Source of the DNA: Aneurinibacillus tyrosinisolvens
GTDB taxonomy: Bacteria > Bacillota > Bacilli > Aneurinibacillales > Aneurinibacillaceae
Direction of reading: 5' to 3'
Assembly (NCBI RefSeq): GCF_001015055.1
Contig: NZ_BBWZ01000017.1
Location: 19,907 to 83,906, forward strand
Length of the DNA: 64,000 nt
Under the pieces are notes generated by a model. It searched no databases, was not told where the DNA came from, and saw only the letters and a program-made list of their open reading frames with translations. This document shows positions 59,082 to 64,000 of the stretch, in pieces. The position numbers were made by a program, and so were the translations under genes. Every line of letters starts with the position of its first letter. The stretch's first letter is position 1.

Positions 59082-60212
59082 GTGATAACAGAAGAACAAG
59101 TGCTCGAGGCTTTAAAGGGAGTAGAAGACCCGGAACTGCACCGCAGTGTTGTAGAACTCGGCATGGTGCGAAATATTAAAATTGATAATGACAGGGTAGA
59201 GCTGGATGTAATTCTTACAATTCAAGGCTGCCCGTTAAAGGTGAAAATTCAAGAGGATGTAGAAAATGCAATTAAAGCATTGGGTGCATCTGCAGCCATT
59301 GTTCATTTTGGTTCAATGACAGATGAAGAAAGAGCCCGTGTTGCCGCTATGATCCGAGGCGGAGGGAATACTCAGCCATCAGCATCGGCGCCTAATAATG
59401 GAACCGTGCAAGGTCATGGAGCGGGATTAAACGAACTTTCCCCCCTTCTCGGGGCGGAATCAAAAACACAGTTCATTGCGGTTACAAGCGGTAAAGGCGG
59501 GGTAGGAAAATCAACGGTTACAGCCAATCTTGCCGTTTCACTTGCCCGGCTTGGCAAGAAGGTCGGTGTTATTGATGCGGATATTTACGGATTCAGTATT
59601 CCGGATATGATGGGAATTACGCAGCGTCCGGTTGTCATTAATGATATGGTGCTTCCTGTCCAGCGCCTTGGCGTAAAAGTCATTTCTATGGGCTTTTTCG
59701 TGGAAGATAACTCACCAATCATCTGGCGCGGGCCAATGCTCGGCAAGATGCTGCGCAATTTCTTTAGCGAAATTCACTGGGATGAGCTTGACTATATGAT
59801 TCTGGACCTTCCGCCAGGAACAGGAGATGTGGCGCTTGATGTACATCAAATGATTCCGCAGAGCAAGGAAATTATTGTTACGACTCCGCATCCGACAGCT
59901 GCGTTTGTTGCAGCCCGTGCCGGTGCAATGGCAATTAAGACGAACCATGAAATTCTGGGTGTCGTGGAGAACATGTCTTATTACGTAAACAAAGACGGTG
60001 AGAAAGACCCGATCTTTGGCAGCGGCGGTGGAGAGAAGCTTGCCCAGGAACTTCATACAGAGGTGCTTGTGCAGGTTCCGATCGGCCAGCCGGAGCCAAT
60101 GCGTGATGAAGAGCGTTATGCGCCATCTGTTTATCAGGAGAACGAAGAGATTGGGAAAGTGTATATGGAGCTTGCCCGTACAGTCGAGCAGAAGTGCAGC
60201 GTAAAAGTATAA
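59082..60212 (+). CDS. salA: Mrp/ApbC-type P-loop ATPase (SalA-like)
   Basis: 376 residues. An N-terminal DUF59/MIP18 domain (residues 1-90, VLEALKGVEDPELHRSVVELGMV), a Ser/Asn linker, and a Mrp ATPase with GKGGVGKST (near 138) and DLPPGTGDVALD. The family loads Fe-S clusters; in B. subtilis the gene downstream of cwlD is salA, a regulator of protease expression. The CxxC of many Fe-S carriers is absent here, which favours the SalA type. GTG start. Confidence 0.88.
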   Translation: MITEEQVLEALKGVEDPELHRSVVELGMVRNIKIDNDRVELDVILTIQGCPLKVKIQEDVENAIKALGASAAIVHFGSMTDEERARVAAMIRGGGNTQPSASAPNNGTVQGHGAGLNELSPLLGAESKTQFIAVTSGKGGVGKSTVTANLAVSLARLGKKVGVIDADIYGFSIPDMMGITQRPVVINDMVLPVQRLGVKVISMGFFVEDNSPIIWRGPMLGKMLRNFFSEIHWDELDYMILDLPPGTGDVALDVHQMIPQSKEIIVTTPHPTAAFVAARAGAMAIKTNHEILGVVENMSYYVNKDGEKDPIFGSGGGEKLAQELHTEVLVQVPIGQPEPMRDEERYAPSVYQENEEIGKVYMELARTVEQKCSVKV

Positions 60213-60218
60213 CTAATC

Positions 60219-60250
60219 AAACCCTGTCCTTTCGAAAGGACAGGGTTTTA
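60219..60250. terminator. Bidirectional terminator
   Basis: AAACCCTGTCC (60219-60229) and GGACAGGGTTTTA (60238-60250) flank TTTCGAAA, between convergent salA and gerD. Confidence 0.85.
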
Positions 60251-60255
60251 TATTT

Positions 60256-61110
60256 TTAGCCGCCGCTTGGTGAGCCTTGTCCTGCGCCCTGCCCTTCATT
60301 TTGACCGCCGCCTTGGCCCTTACCGCCTTTCTTTTTCTGGCCGCCCTGGCCACCGCCTTGACTGCTTGTCTGCATTTGTTCTGGACTCATCATTTGCAGC
60401 TGCGCTTTATGGATTAAATTAACCATTTGTTCTCGGAACATAGGACTTTGCAGTGCATCCTGCATAACCGTCATCGTTTGCTGGCGATAGGCTGGACTTT
60501 TCATTACTTCAAGCATTGTCCGTTGAAATTCAACGTCTTTCATTGTGCTTAACATCATCCGCTGGTATTCCGGATCCTTCATAAGATCCTTCAACAACTG
60601 TCTGTTATCCTGCTGCATTGCTTTAGCAAGGGAACTTGCGAACATAGGATCCTGCATCATTTGGTGTGCTTGAGTCTGCATTCCGCCTGCTGAAGCTCCG
60701 CCGCCACCGGACGAACTGCCTCCGCCGCCTGACGAACTGCTGCCACCTGATGAGCTGCCGCCACCGGACGAACCGCCGCCACCTGACGAACTGCTGCCAC
60801 CTGATGAGCTGCCGCCACCGGACGAACCGCCGCCACCTGATGAGCTGCCCCCACCGGACGAACCTGAGCCGCCTCTGGAAGAACCTTGAGCAGACGAACC
60901 GCCGCCTTGAGATGTGTTCTGTGCTTCTTTAATTGTACTTTTTCCTTCTCTTGTTTTAAGGATATCTAGAACCATTTGCTTTGTTTCATTATAGTCCGGG
61001 GCTGAACTGGCACCCTGTCGTCCTCCGCTGCTTCCACAGCCTGTTGCGATGAGGGATAGAACTATGGCAGAACATAAGAAAGGGCGAATTCCCCTTGTCG
61101 ATGGACTCAT
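60256..61110 (-). CDS. gerD: Spore germination lipoprotein GerD, with expanded Gly/Ser linker
   Basis: 284 residues; B. subtilis GerD has about 185. Lipobox IATGC (cysteine near residue 25). A conserved N-terminal segment (DYNETKQMVLDILKTREGKSTIKEAQ) is followed by about 75 residues of nearly pure Gly and Ser, then the family's helical core (MMQDPMFASSLAKAMQQDNRQLLKDLMKDPEYQRMMLSTMKD, with VEFQRTMLEVMKSPAYRQ) and a Gly/Gln/Lys tail. GerD gathers the nutrient receptors into the inner-membrane germinosome. The ATG at 61110 follows AAAGGTGG. Confidence 0.9.
   Translation of the reverse strand: MSPSTRGIRPFLCSAIVLSLIATGCGSSGGRQGASSAPDYNETKQMVLDILKTREGKSTIKEAQNTSQGGGSSAQGSSRGGSGSSGGGSSSGGGGSSGGGSSSGGSSSSGGGGSSGGGSSSGGSSSSGGGGSSSGGGGASAGGMQTQAHQMMQDPMFASSLAKAMQQDNRQLLKDLMKDPEYQRMMLSTMKDVEFQRTMLEVMKSPAYRQQTMTVMQDALQSPMFREQMVNLIHKAQLQMMSPEQMQTSSQGGGQGGQKKKGGKGQGGGQNEGQGAGQGSPSGG
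60700..60870. repeat. 48-base tandem repeat coding for the GerD linker
   Basis: Near-identical copies of a unit carrying CCACCTGATGAGCTGCCGCC and its ACCGGACGAACCGCC variant run from about 60700 to 60870 (minus strand of gerD). The variants differ by single bases. The repeat is in frame and encodes Gly3-4/Ser2-4 runs. Copy number changes by slippage would change the linker length. Confidence 0.75.
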
Positions 61111-61282
61111 CACCACAACCACCTTTCTCTTCAGTTTATTTCCTTATTGTTTAGAATGCGAAAGAGCCGGGGGGTTTATCCTCGATATAGGGCTGTTGTT
61201 GTATGGTGAAATATGGAGAAGGGGATGGTTTTTTATAAAGGCAGTTGATACAATCATAGAGGTTAGGTAATGGGGGGATATC

Positions 61283-61900
61283 ATGACATTAAAGAAGTGG
61301 TCATTTCTTTTTTACACAACACTATTGCTTGGGGCAATTGGGGCGGTGATTTCCGGTACGATAATCGGCCAGGATACGCTCAAAAACGGTTTTGCCGACT
61401 TCGGCATGGGAGTCGTTGGAAATTTGTTAGCGGGGCTTATGTTTAGCGTAATTAGCCAAATGGGTTTCTTCGCCTATTTAACGATTCATTATTTAGCGCT
61501 GGTTATTATAAAGAGAAACAGCTTATGGCAGGGAATTCAGGTTGTTTTCATTCTGTTTGTTTTCGTTGATTTTGTTGTTCTGCGCCATGACGTTTTTGCA
61601 CCTGGCACTTCGATTATAAACTTTATCTGGTTTCCCTTAGGCCTTATTGTTTATGCCGGAATCGTTGCTTTCTTCAAAGTCCGGGCAACAAACAAAACAG
61701 CCTGGATTCCAACCGTATTTTTTATGTTTGTTGTAACGATACTGGAGTGGATGCCCGCGTTACGGAATAACAATTTGAAATCAATGGTGCTTATGCTAAT
61801 TCCGCTTTTGCTTTGCAACACATGGCAGATTATGCAGCTTCACCGCCTGCTGAAAGCAAACGGACAAACAAGCATTGAAAAAAATAATAAAGCCCTGTGA
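61283..61900 (+). CDS. kbaA: KinB-signalling activator KbaA
   Basis: 205 residues, six helices; matches KbaA (YTTLLLGAIGAVISGTIIG, FADFGMGVVGNLLAGLMFSVISQMGFFAYLTIH, ILEWMPALRNNNLKSMVLMLIPLLLCNTWQI). It activates the KinB pathway to Spo0A in B. subtilis. Neighbours gerD and pdaB are the same as in Bacillus. Confidence 0.9.
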   Translation: MTLKKWSFLFYTTLLLGAIGAVISGTIIGQDTLKNGFADFGMGVVGNLLAGLMFSVISQMGFFAYLTIHYLALVIIKRNSLWQGIQVVFILFVFVDFVVLRHDVFAPGTSIINFIWFPLGLIVYAGIVAFFKVRATNKTAWIPTVFFMFVVTILEWMPALRNNNLKSMVLMLIPLLLCNTWQIMQLHRLLKANGQTSIEKNNKAL

Positions 61901-61925
61901 GAAATAGTCTTCTCCTGGGGCTTTT
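61889..61925. terminator. Terminator between kbaA and pdaB
   Basis: AAAGCCC (61889-61895) pairs with GGGGCTTTT (61917-61925). It overlaps the kbaA stop. Confidence 0.7.
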
Positions 61926-61948
61926 CAGGTAATTGCAGGTTCTTTTCT

Positions 61949-62713
61949 TTATTGGACTAGATTGGTGTTTGTCTTTGCACCCGCTATTAATTCAGAAACG
62001 GAAACAAATTCATAACCCTTCTCCCGGAGTTGATCAATGATTAAAGGAAGCGCCAGATGGGTTTGTTTGCATGTGTCACTTGCATGAAGGAGAACAATAT
62101 CTCCTGGATGGGCTTTTTTCACAACATTATCGACGATTTGCGGCGCACCCGGGTTCATCCAGTCTTTAGAATCTGTGTCCCACTGGATAACAGAATACCC
62201 CATTTTATCCGCGATTTTTAGTACGCGTTTATCAAAGTCGCCGTTCGGAGTGCGGATTAATTTAGGAGAAGTGCCTGTTAACTCCTTAAGAATCGTGTCC
62301 GCCTTCGCAATTTGTGTTTGGATCTCTTCATCATTTAAGCTACTGTAGTTTGCGTGTTTGTGGCCATGCGAACCGATTTCATATCCCATTTTTTGAATGC
62401 GTTTTACAATTTCAGGATGGGTCTCGCTCCATGGAGAAGAGAGGAAAAACGTCGCTTTTTTTACGCCCTTTTTCTCCAGAATATCGAGAATAGGGCCGGT
62501 TCGCTCTTCGCCCCAGCTAATATCAAAAGTAAGAGCGAGCTTTTTTTCCGTCGTATCAACTTTGTAGGTGGCATAAGGACCCGATTTTCCAGATGTAAAA
62601 ATGGAAAGGTTGTCGCGCTCGGCCCAGGCGATACCAACTGCGAATAAAGCGGCTGTAAACATGATAAGATAGTGCTTGAGACGTCTGGCATTAAAAATCC
62701 AAAACAAGTTCAT
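61949..62713 (-). CDS. pdaB: Spore polysaccharide deacetylase PdaB
   Basis: 254 residues, the same length as B. subtilis PdaB. A short N-terminal signal (LFWIFNARRLKHYLIMFTAALFAVGIAWA) and a NodB domain with the PdaB variant FDISWGEERTGPIL (in place of FDDGP), SHGHKHANYSS, RTPNGDFD and VLLHASD. Acts in the forespore on cortex peptidoglycan. The ATG at 62713 follows GGGAGGTGT; the longer upstream frame is not coding. Gene order gerD-kbaA-pdaB is kept. Confidence 0.93.
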   Translation of the reverse strand: MNLFWIFNARRLKHYLIMFTAALFAVGIAWAERDNLSIFTSGKSGPYATYKVDTTEKKLALTFDISWGEERTGPILDILEKKGVKKATFFLSSPWSETHPEIVKRIQKMGYEIGSHGHKHANYSSLNDEEIQTQIAKADTILKELTGTSPKLIRTPNGDFDKRVLKIADKMGYSVIQWDTDSKDWMNPGAPQIVDNVVKKAHPGDIVLLHASDTCKQTHLALPLIIDQLREKGYEFVSVSELIAGAKTNTNLVQ

Positions 62714-62807
62714 ACACCTCCCGTTGGGTTTTGTCCAATACATATGTATGCGAATGAGACAAGGATATGCCTTGTGAATACATTGTAAAAACAGGAAATA
62801 TGATATC

Positions 62808-63503
62808 ATGAAAAGAGGCTTCGCAGAAAGGGGAACGAGTAAACAAATGTTCAGAAGATTAGGAGGCATTATCAGGGAAAATAAAAGATACATCCTTATA
62901 GGATTTTCCCTTATGCTCATTGGAATGATTATCGGATATCTTAACGCCGAGGAAATAAGAAAGCTTGCCCAGCAAATGATGCAAAGCATTCAGAAAATCG
63001 CTCGTGAAATCAGCGGGAAGGATAATCCTGCTTATACATTTTGGGTTATTTTTAAAAACAATGTTCTGGCCGCCTGCAGCATGATGGGATTAGGGATTTT
63101 CTTTTTTGGAATTTATCCGGCACTTGGGCTGCTAACGAATGGTATTTTATTAGGTTTTTTACTGAAGCTGTATGCGACAAGTGGAGGGAGCCCTATAAAA
63201 TTATTTCTCGCGGGAATTCTGCCTCACGGAATTCTTGAGTTATCCGCCATAATTTTTGCCGCTTCGATTGGAATTAAATTGGGTGTGCTTATGTATGAGT
63301 GGCTCATGGGATTGTTTGTTCCTGGGAGGCGCGCTGCGGCCAGGAGTAAATTCAGCAGCATGCTAAAAGACTTACCGTTAATTGTTGGAACGGTTGTTGT
63401 GCTGTTGTTTTTGGCTGCCATTGTTGAAAGTACGATAACACCGCTTTTAATAAAAAGTGTAATCGGACAAGAAATGAACATGATGAAAAACATAATGAAA
63501 TAG
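62808..63503 (+). CDS. SpoIIM-like membrane protein (DUF95)
   Basis: 231 residues with about five helices and the SpoIIM-family core: FKNNVLAACSMMGLGIFFFGIYPALGLLTNGILLGFLLKLYATSGG and FLAGILPHGILELSAIIFAASIGIKLG. It is not the classical spoIIM, which lies in another locus, but a paralogue that may act at the septum or in membrane remodelling. Divergent from pdaB. Start not certain: a second ATG lies at 62847. Confidence 0.75.
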   Translation: MKRGFAERGTSKQMFRRLGGIIRENKRYILIGFSLMLIGMIIGYLNAEEIRKLAQQMMQSIQKIAREISGKDNPAYTFWVIFKNNVLAACSMMGLGIFFFGIYPALGLLTNGILLGFLLKLYATSGGSPIKLFLAGILPHGILELSAIIFAASIGIKLGVLMYEWLMGLFVPGRRAAARSKFSSMLKDLPLIVGTVVVLLFLAAIVESTITPLLIKSVIGQEMNMMKNIMK

Positions 63504-63514
63504 CAAAGTATATA

Positions 63515-63546
63515 AAAAAGCTGCGGGATTATCCGCAGCTTTTTTA
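63515..63546 (+). terminator. Terminator after the SpoIIM-like gene
   Basis: AAAAAGCTGCGG (63515-63526) pairs with CCGCAGCTTTTTTA (63533-63546). Confidence 0.85.
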
Positions 63547-63632
63547 TATACTCCACTATTTCCTTTTTTCCTGTATAAGGAAAAGAGAATTTTGGAAATA
63601 TAATCTCAGACCGTAAACAGGGAGGTGAAGGA

Positions 63633-63857
63633 TTGTTTATGATGGGGTTTCTGTTTTCAGCCAGGGAGTGCCGTGAAATTGAATACCTTCTCCGCCGTGA
63701 ACTGGAGGAAACTTTGCTGGATCTCGGTGATTACCGGATTGATGAAATGGTACGGAAAGCTATGGAGGATCGTTACCAAGTATTATTTAAAATGTACGGT
63801 CGTTTTGTTACACCAAAAGAACTCTCAAGATATATACGAAACAAAAAGTATCGATGA
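63633..63857 (+). CDS. Small conserved hypothetical protein
   Basis: 74 residues from a TTG at 63633, 7 bases after GGGAGG; an ATG at 63639 is also possible. FLFSARECREIEYLLRRELEETLLDLGDYRIDEMVRKAMEDRYQVLFKMYGRFVTPKELSRYIRNKK looks like a real, helical, charged protein of the kind seen near rRNA operons in Bacillales, but I cannot name a family. Confidence 0.6.
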   Translation: MFMMGFLFSARECREIEYLLRRELEETLLDLGDYRIDEMVRKAMEDRYQVLFKMYGRFVTPKELSRYIRNKKYR

Positions 63858-63872
63858 TGAATCGATTTATTG

Positions 63873-63902
63873 TTGACATGTATTGTTCCACTGTGATATA
63901 TT
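63873..63902 (+). promoter_or_regulatory. Strong promoter at the window end
   Basis: TTGACA (63873-63878) and TATATT (63897-63902) with an 18-base spacer. No gene starts before the window ends. The extended AT-rich tract and the lack of a coding frame fit an rRNA operon promoter, as expected near this gene cluster, but the rRNA itself is not in view. Confidence 0.5.
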
Positions 63903-64000
63903 ATATCTTGTCGCCAAATGAAAAGGCAGATTCAAAATATATCTTAATAAGTTAACAGGTCAAAATTACCATCGAAAAGATACTTGCAAAGTACCTGGTA

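Noticed and set aside
60700..60870. CRISPR-like array
   Set aside because: Repeats are contiguous without unique spacers and encode protein; it is a minisatellite.
60657..60932. Frames in the GerD repeat region on both strands
   Set aside because: Repetitive His/Arg/Val/Ala translation caused by the 48-base repeat; shadow of gerD.

Overview
The window reads as chromosome of an endospore-forming Bacillales bacterium. It holds gerD, pdaB, cwlD, kbaA and two Spo0E-like genes, a zinc-ribbon S14, the Firmicutes order S10-spc-alpha / ecfA1-ecfA2-ecfT-truA / rplM-rpsI, and consensus sigma-A promoters with strong GGAGG sites. A member of the Aneurinibacillus/Brevibacillus group is my guess, but the genus cannot be proved from this sequence.

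Layout. 0-5 kb (minus strand): a sugar ABC transporter operon with its own ROK repressor, a binding protein, two permeases and a SIS-domain isomerase cut by the window edge. 5-13 kb: a YsnF-like stress protein, a class D sortase with its LPxT-type substrate, a membrane-anchored nuclease-like protein, psd, a Spo0E-like gene, a metallo-hydrolase, a YitT remnant and a NupC-type transporter. 13-19.3 kb: a glycerol-3-phosphate unit (glpP antiterminator behind its own terminator-bearing leader, HAD phosphatase, ugpC-A-E-B, glycerophosphodiesterase). 19.3-24.4 kb: htrA, tkt, a polysaccharide deacetylase and ymaF.

24.6-35.8 kb is an accessory, partly decayed zone. It has a PAS kinase cut at its phospho-acceptor histidine, an IS remnant, a tyrosine-recombinase tail, an orphan HicB and a quinone-oxidoreductase stub. 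Inside it lies an intact dissolved-inorganic-carbon operon: dabB, dabA, a DUF2294 gene, and a beta-carbonic-anhydrase-like gene that has lost all its zinc ligands. A tRNA-Sec gene (selC) and selB follow, and selB sits directly upstream of the S10 promoter, where tufA normally lies in Bacillales.

38-57.6 kb is the ribosomal protein super-operon (rpsJ to rplQ with secY, adk, map, infA, rpmJ, rpoA), then the ECF transporter module, truA, and rplM-rpsI behind an L13-type leader. 57.7-64 kb carries ybaK, cwlD, salA/mrp, gerD, kbaA, pdaB, a SpoIIM-like gene and a small conserved gene, ending at a strong promoter.

Two cautions. Five genes, three of them essential (rplP, rpsQ, secY), carry one-base frameshifts that are all shortened homopolymers; these look like sequence errors rather than mutations. 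Starts were chosen by ribosome binding site and family alignment from memory; no database search was run.
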